From the NCBI GenBank assembly GCA_964555295.1, contig CAZKRL010000007.1, positions 39,708 to 103,707 on the forward strand: a DNA stretch of 64,000 nucleotides. The letters are read 5' to 3'. How positions within the stretch are numbered: position 1 is the first letter of the stretch; each line of letters opens with the position of its first letter. Shown here piece by piece: positions 25,916 through 36,033 of this stretch. A model generated the notes under the pieces. The model searched no databases and was not told where the DNA came from. It was given only the letters and a program-made list of their open reading frames with translations. This DNA comes from CAZKRL01 sp964555295. Lineage in GTDB: Bacteria > Bacteroidota > Bacteroidia > Flavobacteriales_D > Sanyastnellaceae. The position numbers and the translations under genes were made by a program.

Positions 25916-26041
25916 ATCTCCTGTGCATTGAATGGTGGAAGAAATGTTGATAAGACGAGCTTCAAAAGACAATATTAGCTTAACAATGATAGCTGACACT
26001 TGAATAAACTTTGCGCACCCAAAATTCAAACCCAAAATTCA

Positions 26042-29000
26042 ATGAAATCCTTTAAAACTTTTTGCACGTGGGCGTTTGTGATGCTCGCGTTTGTGGCCAA
26101 TGCTCAACCATGGACGTATGATTTCGGAACGGCGAGCGCAGCTGCGTTTTCCAGTTTAACAGCATCAACGACCTACCTGCCAGTTCCTGCTTCTGGGACA
26201 GCTCGCGTTCGTTGCGGAACTGCTACTACTGCGGCTGGGTCGTTTACACTCGCCAATCCCGGGGAAGCCGTCGGCACAGGTACTGAATTACAAATGCTTT
26301 CGAATGCCGGAAGTTCATCTACTACGAAGTTCTCTGTTTTTGACTACACCGCAGGCAATACGGGTTATTTGAAATTCAAAATAACACTGAATGGAGGAAC
26401 CAATGGTGTATATACATGTTGGGTAGGAGATGGAACCACATTTTCCGATAATACCGCGATGAACAATGCTCAAGTATTCGCCGGCCTACGTTGGTCGCTA
26501 GGAGCTTCGAACAGTGTTACTTATACTGTATCGAACACTGCTGGCACATTTGGAACCACCGGAATTAGTAATTCTACGGGACTATTTGTTCAAAACCTAG
26601 CAATCAGCTACTCGGTTGAATTGTACATGAATAATTCAGCAACATCCTCCACATATGGAAGAAGTTCGGTGAATTACAACTTAGCAGCAGGCACGTGGGA
26701 CTTATGGGTAGATGGTGTTTTGGTAGGGGATGATTTAGCCAAAGCGGGTATAACATCGGCTGCGAATTTTGATTCGTTTGCATTCAATCACCAAGTCAGT
26801 GCATCAGCACCGGGTAGACTTTATTTAGATGATATTGAATACTCCAACGCGTTACCAGCACCCGCTCCATGCACTGCACCATCCACACAGGCATCGAATA
26901 TTACCTCACCCGGTAGTACTACAAACACTCTTAACGTGACTTGGGACAATGGAGACGGCGCCGGGCGCGTAGTTCTTATGAATACCTCCTCTACCTTCAC
27001 TGCTCCTGCAAACGGTAGTAATCCTACTGCAAATCTTGCTTGGCAAAATTTGGGGCAACAATGTGTTTTCAATGGAACGGGATCAGGTCCTATTACAATA
27101 ACTGGTTTATTGCCTTCAACTACCTACCACTTCGCAGTATACGAATATTGCACCCCAACAAGAAATTACAACAGCTCTACCGCTGGCGGAAACCCAAATA
27201 GTCAGAGCACAGCAGCAGGCGCATCTCTTACCGCTAATGCTATTACTCCTTTTGGCTCGCAATGCGTGAATGGAACGTATGGACCCAATTCATTTACTAT
27301 CACTGGCACTAACTTATCTACCGCAGATGTTACTGTGACATCTGCACTATCAGTATATGAATTCGCTACGGCTGCAGCAGGGCCTTACTTCGCATCACTC
27401 ACACTATCGCAACCCGGCGGCGCATACACCCAAGACATTTTTGTGCGTTACCTTCCGATAGCTGCTGTAACTTCAAGTGGTAATATCGTTGTGGGCGGTG
27501 GTGGCGCAAGTAACGCTAATGTGGCTGTTTCAGGCACGGGTATCAACCCAGCGGCACCAACACTTGCAAGCCCTTTGTCGGCATCCATTACCAGTTCAGG
27601 GGCTACACTCACAACCTCCGTCACTTCAGTGAATTGCAATGACGTTTCTGCTCGTGGAATAGAGTGGAGTACTACCAATAATTTTGTCAATGGAACAGGC
27701 ACTGTGGTAAGTGAGTCAGGCGTTTTCGGAATTGGCGACTTTTCAGTAGTCCTCACTGGTTTGCCCGCCAATACCGTTATATACTGGAAGGCATTCGCAA
27801 CCAATTCAGGAGGAACCACCTACACGACACAGCAAACTTTCACGACTTCACAAGAATTTTTAAATGCTGGTGATATTACTATACTTGGTATCAACTCCAA
27901 CACACCGGATAATTTCGCATTTGTAAATTGGGTAGATATCAACCCAAACATGATCATTAAATTTACAGATAATGGATTCAATGGTGTTGCACCAAACTCG
28001 CAGAGCACGCCCTTGAATGCGCGCTCAACCGAGAATTTCGTTATCTGGAAAAACAATACTGGCGCAGCGATTGCTGCTGGTACGGTTATAAAAATTGAGA
28101 ATAATACAACTACGTCAGGTCAGATAGTATCTGGCGGACTGACAGGTATTGCTAGTGGGGATCAGATCTTCGCTTATCAAGGATCGGCCACAAGCGGTAC
28201 TTTCCCTGATTTTGCTGCAAGCGGGAGCGCATCCACCACTTTCAACGGAAACTTATTGTTCGGCTTGAATTTACAGGGAGGAAGTGGAACTGCAACATGG
28301 CTGGCCCCATCCGCTGTGGCTAGTGCCAACACATCATATCTACCAACAGAATTGTCAACAGCTAGTGCGGCCATTGCTATTGGAGGGTCAGCGACCGGGT
28401 CACAATATACCGGAACAAGAAGTGCACTTGGCTCCATTACAGCCTACAAAAATTTAGTAAATAACCCGGCGAATTGGACGAATGCTACCGGTGCTACTTT
28501 GGTTACTTTAAATACCACAGCCTTCACCATTAACCCCAACGTAGCCACCCAATTGGCTGTAATAGGCATCAATGGCGGTATCAATCCCAGCACAAATACC
28601 GGATTCACTGTTACTGTGGAGGTGCGTGATGCAAATGGCGCTGCCGCTGCAGTTGGCGTAGATACAGATATCACTCTTTCCTTGGCTTCCGGCACAGGTG
28701 TTCTCTCAGGCACACTCACGGGAACAATCACCGCAGGAAATGGATCTATTGTAATCAGTGGGGTACTTTATAATGTTGCCGAAAGCGGCGTCACAGTAAC
28801 AGCCACAGCCAGCAACGGTCAGACACTCACCGCAGCTAACAGCGCTGCCTTCACTATTAACGAAACCGCAAGTCAGCTCGCCATCATCGGAATCGAAAGT
28901 TTTGTATACACTAGCAATGCTATTCCTACTTTCTCAGTGGAAGCCAGAACACCTTCAAACGTTCTTGATTTGAATTATACTGGTACTGCCACCCTAGCGA

Positions 29001-31441
29001 TTGTAAGCGGAACAGGAAGTTTGTTGGGAACAATTACCAAGCCCGTTACAGCGGGAGTCGCGCTATTTACGGATATTGCAATAGACCAGCCGGGAGCAAA
29101 ATTACTTGAGGTAAGTTCCGGCACGTTGATTCCTGACACCACCGACAATATTACAGTTTCAACTGCCACGCTTACTGAGGTGATTCTCCCACAATTCATG
29201 CAGGGGCAAACTTCATCCAGCAACCCGAATCGCCTCCCGTTTGCATATCGTGTAACCATTGATGGGTTGAAGCCGAATAGCACCTACCGTTATTACAATT
29301 CCGTGGTTGTTGCTACGGATGGAAATACCTCGAATGGTGCGGGTAACGCCATTTATTCAGTGCAAGGTGGTTTTGTGCGTTCCAATTCCATAGGTTTATC
29401 CACCGCTGGGTCATATGGTGAATTTCTGTCCAGCCCGAGTGGTTCTTATACCGGCTGGTTCATCACTGAACCCACTGCGAATGCCACGCGGTTTTCGCCC
29501 GGAACGAATGTATTTCCTCGAATTATCATGAATAACGGCTCAGGTGGTACAATACCTGCTTTGCGACTTACAACAGCTAATTCGGTTAAAGTATTATCAC
29601 TAGGAACTACGGTAGCTGATGGCACGGGATTGAGAGGTAACTCGAGTGCAGCAGGACAGAACTTTGTGTTTTGTTATGACAATGTCGAAGGCACCGGGCG
29701 ACCGTTATCAGGTACATTCATTGAATCTGATGGTAGTGATAACTCAATTGCAAATTCGTATTCAGCCTTCTATGCCAATGATGTAAATGGTATTGAAGGT
29801 GCCTATGGCATGATCATTCCAAATACGTTGCCTTCAGGTGTGCGTCGATTAGAGGGACGAGATTTCGTATCAGGTGAATTGTCGGGATGCGCATCCACCG
29901 ACGCTAATGGTATTTGGCCAGGAGGTACAAATACAGTCAATCCTTTAGGAGGCACCAGCCCGAGAATCCTGTTAAACTCTGATGCGCCACTTGTTCCATC
30001 CATAGAGGTTTGTGGAAATGACATCGATGATGACTGCGATGGACTATATGACGAAACCTGCGGACCATCACTTGGAAATAATTCGCCACTTTATGCGACA
30101 AGCTTTTTGTACAATGTGAATCAAAATTATCCCAACTGCGATCCATACAACTCAACTTTGGCAGGAGCGAGTGACTCCCCTGAATCGAGCAACTATATTG
30201 GCTTAGATCGTTGGATTAAGTTCACCGCACAATCCAGCGCGGTTTCAATATTGCTATCCTCTTCTACCCAGGATGATGCTATTGGTTTGTATTCACAAGT
30301 TGGCAATTCTTTCAACTTACTGGATTTCGAAAACGTAGCTTCAGGAAATTCGGATTTTGAAAGACTCAATTATAGTGGCCTGACACCAGGGAGTGTTTAT
30401 TACATAGCTGTTGGAGGCGATGCGGCCGGACCATTTACCCTTTGCATTCAGCATCTATTGCGCTCATGGTGTGCATATACCCAACCAGTCTCCGGCTTCC
30501 AACTTTGTACCTCACTGAAGTCAATATTCAGAGGAAATGCAAGCAGCAACGTTTCATACATTTTCAATTTCACTGAAACTGGAGGAACAGAGGTTGCCCC
30601 ATTCGAAACAACATCTGCAAGCACTACGAGCACCTATATGCCACTCAACACAACTGCTTTAGCGCTTCAATATGGAGGTGTTTATAACGTAAGAGTCGAT
30701 GCACTGTATAATCTTAGTAGCGGTGCCGGTGTTGCCCAACCCATTACAGTGCAAGGGCTGATTACAGACCCAAATTGTACTGGAGTAACCCTTGCAGCTC
30801 ATCCTTTGGTGGAAGTCAACGCTTCGCAACGTTGCCCTGCGTCCATTTTCAGAGGCACTTACCTAAATGGTGCCAGAGTAGGCGGAGCTTCGCCAATTTG
30901 CGGAGCTCTTAATTACACATACGAGTTTCAACAGGTTGCCTCATGCAACGACGGAACCACGGTTAATTTCCCCACAACCTATAATACCGCATCTTCTTCC
31001 CCCTATTTACAATTGGGTATACTACCAACCGGTGTCAACGCAGGCGCATGGGATGTTCGTATCAAGCCTAATTTCAGCTACGGTAGCGGCGTATATGGTC
31101 CGGTGCAGCGCATAAGAGTAAATGGCACTTCAGCTTCAGGTGAGATTGTTTTCGAAGATGAAACTGAGATTACCAGAGGCATCGATCTTCTGTCCACAGT
31201 AATCTATCCTAACCCAACCAATGGTGAGATAGTTAATATTGAAATGGGAAATATACAGGATGGAATGGTGTACGTGCGTGTACTCGATGCAGCAGGTCGT
31301 GCTGTTACTTCTCGTATGTATGCGACGGAGGAGTCAACAACTACCACACTCGTATTCGATGAGAAGTTAAACTCAGGCGTATACATGATTGAAATTTCAA
31401 ATGGTGGCAATGTGTCAACGCATCGTTTAATAGTTCAGTAA
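26042..31441 (+). CDS. Giant secreted multidomain protein with T9SS type-A sorting domain
   Basis: 1799 residues from the ATG at 26042, which starts a clean signal peptide (FVMLAFVANA then QPW); an in-frame TTG at 26000 would bury it. Visible modules: an N-terminal beta-rich domain (~20-275), fibronectin-III-like segments with TGLLPSTTYHFAVYEYC and a choice-of-anchor type repeat, a lamin-tail-like stretch (ITILGINSNTPDNFAFVNW), invasin-like Ig segments (TLSLASGTGVLSG), a calcium-binding-like EVCGNDIDDDCDGLYDETC motif, and a PPC-like segment. The last ~80 residues (VIYPNPTNGEIVNI ... GVYMIEISNG) are a Por-type T9SS sorting signal. It is presumably exported to the surface; its function cannot be told. 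Low-complexity Thr/Ser/Gly/Ala composition is typical. Confidence 0.9.
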   Translation: MKSFKTFCTWAFVMLAFVANAQPWTYDFGTASAAAFSSLTASTTYLPVPASGTARVRCGTATTAAGSFTLANPGEAVGTGTELQMLSNAGSSSTTKFSVFDYTAGNTGYLKFKITLNGGTNGVYTCWVGDGTTFSDNTAMNNAQVFAGLRWSLGASNSVTYTVSNTAGTFGTTGISNSTGLFVQNLAISYSVELYMNNSATSSTYGRSSVNYNLAAGTWDLWVDGVLVGDDLAKAGITSAANFDSFAFNHQVSASAPGRLYLDDIEYSNALPAPAPCTAPSTQASNITSPGSTTNTLNVTWDNGDGAGRVVLMNTSSTFTAPANGSNPTANLAWQNLGQQCVFNGTGSGPITITGLLPSTTYHFAVYEYCTPTRNYNSSTAGGNPNSQSTAAGASLTANAITPFGSQCVNGTYGPNSFTITGTNLSTADVTVTSALSVYEFATAAAGPYFASLTLSQPGGAYTQDIFVRYLPIAAVTSSGNIVVGGGGASNANVAVSGTGINPAAPTLASPLSASITSSGATLTTSVTSVNCNDVSARGIEWSTTNNFVNGTGTVVSESGVFGIGDFSVVLTGLPANTVIYWKAFATNSGGTTYTTQQTFTTSQEFLNAGDITILGINSNTPDNFAFVNWVDINPNMIIKFTDNGFNGVAPNSQSTPLNARSTENFVIWKNNTGAAIAAGTVIKIENNTTTSGQIVSGGLTGIASGDQIFAYQGSATSGTFPDFAASGSASTTFNGNLLFGLNLQGGSGTATWLAPSAVASANTSYLPTELSTASAAIAIGGSATGSQYTGTRSALGSITAYKNLVNNPANWTNATGATLVTLNTTAFTINPNVATQLAVIGINGGINPSTNTGFTVTVEVRDANGAAAAVGVDTDITLSLASGTGVLSGTLTGTITAGNGSIVISGVLYNVAESGVTVTATASNGQTLTAANSAAFTINETASQLAIIGIESFVYTSNAIPTFSVEARTPSNVLDLNYTGTATLAIVSGTGSLLGTITKPVTAGVALFTDIAIDQPGAKLLEVSSGTLIPDTTDNITVSTATLTEVILPQFMQGQTSSSNPNRLPFAYRVTIDGLKPNSTYRYYNSVVVATDGNTSNGAGNAIYSVQGGFVRSNSIGLSTAGSYGEFLSSPSGSYTGWFITEPTANATRFSPGTNVFPRIIMNNGSGGTIPALRLTTANSVKVLSLGTTVADGTGLRGNSSAAGQNFVFCYDNVEGTGRPLSGTFIESDGSDNSIANSYSAFYANDVNGIEGAYGMIIPNTLPSGVRRLEGRDFVSGELSGCASTDANGIWPGGTNTVNPLGGTSPRILLNSDAPLVPSIEVCGNDIDDDCDGLYDETCGPSLGNNSPLYATSFLYNVNQNYPNCDPYNSTLAGASDSPESSNYIGLDRWIKFTAQSSAVSILLSSSTQDDAIGLYSQVGNSFNLLDFENVASGNSDFERLNYSGLTPGSVYYIAVGGDAAGPFTLCIQHLLRSWCAYTQPVSGFQLCTSLKSIFRGNASSNVSYIFNFTETGGTEVAPFETTSASTTSTYMPLNTTALALQYGGVYNVRVDALYNLSSGAGVAQPITVQGLITDPNCTGVTLAAHPLVEVNASQRCPASIFRGTYLNGARVGGASPICGALNYTYEFQQVASCNDGTTVNFPTTYNTASSSPYLQLGILPTGVNAGAWDVRIKPNFSYGSGVYGPVQRIRVNGTSASGEIVFEDETEITRGIDLLSTVIYPNPTNGEIVNIEMGNIQDGMVYVRVLDAAGRAVTSRMYATEESTTTTLVFDEKLNSGVYMIEISNGGNVSTHRLIVQ

Positions 31442-31463
31442 GATCAATAAGAACCATAATGAC

Positions 31464-31488
31464 AAAGGGCCTCGACAGGGGCCCTTTT
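31464..31488 (+). terminator. Terminator of the giant T9SS gene
   Basis: AAAGGGCC/GGCCCTTT forms an 8-bp stem with an 8-nt loop and a short T tract, 22 bp after the stop codon. The remaining bases up to 31665 show no gene. Confidence 0.75.
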
Positions 31489-31665
31489 CTATTGAAAAAA
31501 ATTGTGCTCTGAGAGAGACTGTACCTTTCACCCGTCATTCAATACTCCCAAACAAGAGGACAAATATTGATGGCTTAATAGGAATTTGGCAGGTATATTC
31601 TGATTCATAATTAGAATATATCGCCTCGAGGTGTGATAATATTATTTCCAAGGTGGAAACCGAGG

Positions 31666-32958
31666 TTATGCAAGTCGGCTCAACACCCCTTTTAACGCTT
31701 CCGAAGCGAGATAAACATCATTGTAGGAATTGTATAAAGGCACCGGCGCCATTCGCACTACGCCCGGCGCCCGCCAGTCTATCACCACACCCTCATTGAT
31801 CATCTCTTGCACAAAACCTTTATCAGTACCATCTATTACGATAGAGACCTGGCATCCCCTGCGCTCCGGCGAAGTGGGTGTAATAAACTCCATTTTGACG
31901 CCCAACTGATCAGATAATTCTGAGAGCAAAAACCACAGATAAGCGGTTAGATTTTCTGACTTCACACGAAGCGCATCCATTGTGGTTAGAGAGAAGACAG
32001 CGAGCGATTCAGCTAATCCTATCATGTTAAAAACCGGAGCATTACTCAACGCCCATGACTCGGCGGTAGGTATTGGATTGAAGTCATTACCCATTTCAAA
32101 GCGAGTTGACTTATCATGCCCCCACCAACCCGCAAGGCGGAAAGTTTCTTTGCGCTCAGCGTGTCTTTCATGAACAAACGCTCCACCCGCGGCACCCGGT
32201 CCGGAATTGAGGTATTTGTATGTGCACCAACAGGCAAAATCAACTTGCCATTCATGCAGTGATAGCGGAACATTTCCCGCTGCATGCGCCAAATCATAAC
32301 CACAGAATGCACCTACGCTATGCGCCGCCTCCGTTATGCGCTTCATATCGAAAAGCTGTCCTGTGTAATAATTCACTCCGCCGATACATACCAGCGCGAG
32401 TTCATCGCCCAGTTCCTCTATTCGACGTACAATCGCATCATCATCCAATACACCATGCGATTGGCCGGCTTCCATTTCCACGAGTACATCCTTTGGATCT
32501 AAGCCATGTAACTGTGCCTGGGAATAAAATGCATAACGATCTGATGGAAATGGTTTGTGCTCAAAAAGAATTTTTTTTCGCTTGCCGGAAGGCTTATAAA
32601 AGCTCATCATCAAAAGGTGAAGATTCACGGTAAGCTGGTTCATGATCACAACCTCATTGGGTTTTGCTCCAACAATTCGTGACATAGGTTCTGCAAATCT
32701 TTCATGATAACTAAACCATGGGTGCGTAGCGCGGAAATGTCCTTCAACCGCCAGACTCGCCCACTCCATGGCCTCACGATTCAATTCGGACGCAAAAGAT
32801 TTCGTTTGAAGTCCTAACGAGTTGCCCGTCAAATAGACAACATCGCGATCCTTCCATTGCGGAAAAATGAAACGCTCTCGCAAATGCTTCAATTCATCTT
32901 TTTGATCAAGTTCAGATGCGAATTCTGAACCACTTTGAAAGTTTGGAAGTTTCTTCAT
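31666..32958 (-). CDS. kynU: Kynureninase
   Basis: 430 residues from the ATG at 32958; a GTG immediately before it (32961) may be the true leaderless start. The PLP-dependent fold-type-I enzyme is recognised by YLTGNSLGLQ, EVVIMNQLTVNLHLLM, FCGYDLAHAAGNVPL and the lysine-bearing CWCTYKYLNSGPGAAGGAFVH, followed by LAGWWGHDK. It splits kynurenine or 3-hydroxykynurenine to (hydroxy)anthranilate and alanine, feeding NAD synthesis or tryptophan catabolism. Other kynurenine pathway genes are not in the window. It is divergent from hemL, and the two -7 elements overlap. Confidence 0.95.
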   Translation of the reverse strand: MKKLPNFQSGSEFASELDQKDELKHLRERFIFPQWKDRDVVYLTGNSLGLQTKSFASELNREAMEWASLAVEGHFRATHPWFSYHERFAEPMSRIVGAKPNEVVIMNQLTVNLHLLMMSFYKPSGKRKKILFEHKPFPSDRYAFYSQAQLHGLDPKDVLVEMEAGQSHGVLDDDAIVRRIEELGDELALVCIGGVNYYTGQLFDMKRITEAAHSVGAFCGYDLAHAAGNVPLSLHEWQVDFACWCTYKYLNSGPGAAGGAFVHERHAERKETFRLAGWWGHDKSTRFEMGNDFNPIPTAESWALSNAPVFNMIGLAESLAVFSLTTMDALRVKSENLTAYLWFLLSELSDQLGVKMEFITPTSPERRGCQVSIVIDGTDKGFVQEMINEGVVIDWRAPGVVRMAPVPLYNSYNDVYLASEALKGVLSRLA

Positions 32959-32965
32959 CACGCCG

Positions 32966-32973
32966 CGAATTTA
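32966..32973 (-). promoter_or_regulatory. -7 element of kynU, overlapping that of hemL
   Basis: TAAATTCG on the minus strand, 4 nt before GTG (7 before ATG). It shares two bases with the plus-strand hemL element at 32972-32979. Confidence 0.45.
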
Positions 32974-32979
32974 TCTTCG
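32972..32979 (+). promoter_or_regulatory. -7 element of hemL
   Basis: TATCTTCG on the plus strand, 32 bp before the hemL ATG, the same octamer as before leuS and ileS. Confidence 0.45.
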
Positions 32980-33011
32980 CCGCCCTTTGATGATCAATAA
33001 AATTTCATACT

Positions 33012-34307
33012 ATGCGAAACACCTTTAAATCAGAAGAATTGTTTGAGAAAGCGCTAACACTTTTTCCTGGGGGTGTTAACTCACCTGTCAGAGCATTCAA
33101 ATCCGTTGGGGGTAATCCCTTATTCTTCAAGCGTGGCGCCGGCTCAAAAGTTTGGGACGAAGATGAAAATGAGTATTTAGATTTCTGCTGTTCATGGGGG
33201 CCGCTGATACTCGGTCACGCGCATCCGGATGTTGTTGAAGCCGTATGTAAAACAGTAGCGAACGGAAGCAGTTTCGGTGCGCCCAATCGCCTTGAGAACG
33301 AGTTGGCCGAACTCATAATAAATCATCATCCTTACATTGAGCAGATTCGCTTCGTGAGCAGCGGTACTGAAGCGGCTATGAGTGCAATACGATTGGCAAG
33401 AGGAGTAACCAAGCGCGACAAAATCATCAAATTCGAAGGATGCTATCATGGCCATGTTGATTCCCTGCTGGTAAAAGCGGGAAGTGGGCTTGCGACATCC
33501 GGCATCTCGGATTCTGCAGGCGTAACCAAGGCCACGGCATCAGATACAATCGTTTTGCCATTAAACGATATAGATGCATTGGAGACCGCAGTAAAACATC
33601 ACAAGAATGAAATTGCAGTTATTGCAATAGAGCCCATACCTGCCAATAACGGCCTGCTTCTGCAAGAAGGTAATTTTTTAAAATATCTGCGTGACATCTG
33701 TGATCGCGAAGGAATTCTTCTATTGTTTGATGAGGTCATCAGCGGATTTCGAATTGGCTTTCAAGGAGCTACGGGATACTATAACATACAGCCAGATGTG
33801 ATTGCGTTCGGAAAAATTATCGGCGGTGGATTGCCCGTGGGAGCATACGCATCATCCCGTTCGGTTATGCAAAATATTGCACCGGCAGGCCCGGTATATC
33901 AAGCAGGAACTTTAAGTGGAAACCCCGTAGCCATGGCCGCAGGAATTGCTCAGCTTAAGCATTGTCTATCGCCAGGCTTTTATGAAGCCCTGGAAATAAA
34001 AACTTCCAGACTCGCAGATGGTGTAAATCATTACGCAAAATCAAAAGGATATGCATTCCGAATTTTCCAGATGGGAAGTATTTTCTGGTTGTCCTTTTCA
34101 GACCAAGAAGCCATCCGAAAGTCCAGTGAAATCCAAAATGAAGGCCCCAAAAAATTTGCCCTACTTCATAAAGAGCTTCTCGATTTAGGTGTGTACCTGG
34201 GACCCAGTGGCTACGAAGTAGGATTTATATCTGCAGCACATAGCAATGATGACATCGATACTGCAATAAACGCATTGAAGTACGGTCTAGACAAAGTTTT
34301 CCGCTGA
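33012..34307 (+). CDS. hemL: Glutamate-1-semialdehyde 2,1-aminomutase
   Basis: 431 residues. Class-III aminotransferase signatures: FPGGVNSPVRAFKSVGG at the N-terminus, SSGTEAAMSAIRLARG, FEGCYHGHVDSLLVKAGSG, LLFDEVISGFR and VIAFGKIIGGGLPVGAYA, where the Lys binds PLP. It makes 5-aminolevulinate from glutamate-1-semialdehyde in the C5 route to heme. The other C5 gene, hemA, is not nearby. It converges on trxB with 34 bp between the stops and no obvious terminator. Confidence 0.97.
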   Translation: MRNTFKSEELFEKALTLFPGGVNSPVRAFKSVGGNPLFFKRGAGSKVWDEDENEYLDFCCSWGPLILGHAHPDVVEAVCKTVANGSSFGAPNRLENELAELIINHHPYIEQIRFVSSGTEAAMSAIRLARGVTKRDKIIKFEGCYHGHVDSLLVKAGSGLATSGISDSAGVTKATASDTIVLPLNDIDALETAVKHHKNEIAVIAIEPIPANNGLLLQEGNFLKYLRDICDREGILLLFDEVISGFRIGFQGATGYYNIQPDVIAFGKIIGGGLPVGAYASSRSVMQNIAPAGPVYQAGTLSGNPVAMAAGIAQLKHCLSPGFYEALEIKTSRLADGVNHYAKSKGYAFRIFQMGSIFWLSFSDQEAIRKSSEIQNEGPKKFALLHKELLDLGVYLGPSGYEVGFISAAHSNDDIDTAINALKYGLDKVFR

Positions 34308-34341
34308 TTGAGTTAACGTATCTCTGCGAAACGTACAGATA

Positions 34342-35292
34342 TCAATGCACCCCTTTTGCAGCCAAATATCTCTCGGCATCAAGAGCGGCCATGCATCCCG
34401 TTCCGGCAGCAGTAACCGCCTGGCGATATACTTTGTCGGCGGCATCACCCGCTACAAATACGCCCTCTACATTGGTTTTTGAAGTGCCTGGCTGATTGAT
34501 GATATAACCGGTTTCATCCGTGGTTATCCAAGGCTTGAATACGGTGGTATTCGGACTATGACCGATGGCTACAAAGAATCCTGTCGCTGCTAAAACCCGT
34601 TGTTCTCCCGTTACTCTGTTTTGCACCAACACTGACTCTACCGCTTGGTCGCCCTGCAACTCAACGGTTTCCGTATTCCACAAAACTTCAATGTTTGCGG
34701 TTTGCTCAACACGGTGTTGCATGGCTTTAGATGCACGCATCTTTTCAGACCTTACGAGCATATAAACTTTCTTGCAAAGTTTGGCCAGGTAGGTAGCTTC
34801 TTCTGCGGCAGTATCTCCGGCGCCTACTATCACAACGTCTTGATTCCTGTAGAAGAAGCCGTCGCATACAGCACATGCACTTACTCCACCACCCAATTCA
34901 CGCAGCCGCGTTTCAGATGGCAACCCCAGCCACTTGGCACTGGCACCTGTTGCAATAATCACGGCATCAGCAGATACTACATGCTTTCCGTTATCAATTT
35001 CTACGATGTGTTTCGGGCCCGTGAAATCTACTTTGGTTACCCAGCCATTACGAATATCCGTTTGAAAGCGCAGTGCTTGGTTTTTGAGATCTTCCATCAT
35101 TGCCGGACCATGAATTCCCTGAGGATAGCCAGGGAAATTGTCAACGTCGGTCGTGTCCATAAGCTGCCCGCCCGGCTGGGTGCCCATATACATTACGGGT
35201 TTCATGTCGGCACGAGCCGCGTAAATGGCCGCGGTATAACCCGCTGGTCCACTGCCAATGATCAGACACTTGAGATGTTCAGTAGCGTTCAT
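34342..35292 (-). CDS. trxB: Thioredoxin-disulfide reductase
   Basis: 316 residues. FAD-binding GSGPAGYTAAIYAARA at the N-terminus, the redox motif CAVCDG, the NADPH-binding GAGDTAAEEA and the C-terminal GVFVAGDAADKVYRQAVTAAGTGCMAA block are all intact. It transfers electrons from NADPH to thioredoxin in the cytoplasm. The ATG at 35292 is 17 bp after a TATTTTCG promoter element. lspA lies 56 bp upstream on the same strand but trxB appears to have its own promoter. Confidence 0.97.
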   Translation of the reverse strand: MNATEHLKCLIIGSGPAGYTAAIYAARADMKPVMYMGTQPGGQLMDTTDVDNFPGYPQGIHGPAMMEDLKNQALRFQTDIRNGWVTKVDFTGPKHIVEIDNGKHVVSADAVIIATGASAKWLGLPSETRLRELGGGVSACAVCDGFFYRNQDVVIVGAGDTAAEEATYLAKLCKKVYMLVRSEKMRASKAMQHRVEQTANIEVLWNTETVELQGDQAVESVLVQNRVTGEQRVLAATGFFVAIGHSPNTTVFKPWITTDETGYIINQPGTSKTNVEGVFVAGDAADKVYRQAVTAAGTGCMAALDAERYLAAKGVH

Positions 35293-35309
35293 AAAAAAAT
35301 TTCAGGGTA

Positions 35310-35317
35310 CGAAAATA
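35310..35317 (-). promoter_or_regulatory. -7 element of trxB
   Basis: TATTTTCG on the minus strand, 17 bp before the ATG. Confidence 0.45.
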
Positions 35318-35348
35318 CAATCATTGAGTCGGCTGAATAGCACGTGCC

Positions 35349-36014
35349 TTAGACCTTAACATCGCTTTCAGTTGCAGAGACAACCTGTTCCTCAGATGGG
35401 TTATTCTGAGTTGATTTGGGGAAGAATTTTTTCTGAAAAAGGAAAATGATTATGATGGCCACTGAGATACTGCTATCGGCAATATTGAAAATGGGAGGGA
35501 AAATTTCTCGGCTGCCTTCACCCCAGGGAATGCGCATGGTGAAATGGAACATGTCCACAACATTACCCAGCAAGGGCGGAGCATACCCGTCATTTAGGTT
35601 GAATGTGGAAACACCAAAGTACATCGTGTAGTCATTTATTTCAGGATCGAAAACAGAGCCGCGGTCAAAGATCAGTCCGTAAAAAAGACTGTCGAAAATA
35701 TTCCCCAGTGCGCCGGCCACAATCATCGACATACAGATGATATAACCCGTATGTGCTTTCTGGCGAATAAGTTTAATGAGGTACCAGCCAATACCGCACA
35801 CCACGAAGAGTCGAAAGATGCTCAGCGCGAGTTTACCGCCATTGCCCGGAATCATCCAACCGAAGGCCATGCCGGGGTTCTCTACAAATTGAATATCGAT
35901 GACATCCTTGATGAGCACGACACTTTCACCGTAGTGAAAATTCAACTTGATCCATACCTTGAGCCATTGATCCAGAATGAGAATCAATAGGATGGTGAGA
36001 ATGGCCTTTTTCAA
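35349..36014 (-). CDS. lspA: Lipoprotein signal peptidase (signal peptidase II)
   Basis: 221 residues with four membrane segments. The two catalytic aspartates are in AGALGNIFDSLFYG and FNIADSSISV; DQWLK near the N-terminus is also conserved. The segment between the catalytic motifs is longer than in E. coli (about 60 residues), as in other Bacteroidota. It removes the signal peptide from diacylglyceryl-modified prolipoproteins, several of which are encoded in this window. The start is TTG at 36014; no in-frame ATG is available. It is the last gene of the ileS / DksA-like / lspA operon, 19 bp after the previous stop. Confidence 0.94.
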   Translation of the reverse strand: MKKAILTILLILILDQWLKVWIKLNFHYGESVVLIKDVIDIQFVENPGMAFGWMIPGNGGKLALSIFRLFVVCGIGWYLIKLIRQKAHTGYIICMSMIVAGALGNIFDSLFYGLIFDRGSVFDPEINDYTMYFGVSTFNLNDGYAPPLLGNVVDMFHFTMRIPWGEGSREIFPPIFNIADSSISVAIIIIFLFQKKFFPKSTQNNPSEEQVVSATESDVKV

Positions 36015-36033
36015 CAGTTTTTCGGAAAGGGAA

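Noticed and set aside
24884..25978. 364-codon open frame on the strand opposite leuS
   Set aside because: It mirrors the LeuRS coding frame, has no recognisable domain and no promoter, so it is a shadow of codon usage.
34645..35340. 231-codon ORF opposite trxB
   Set aside because: Shadow frame of a well-supported gene.
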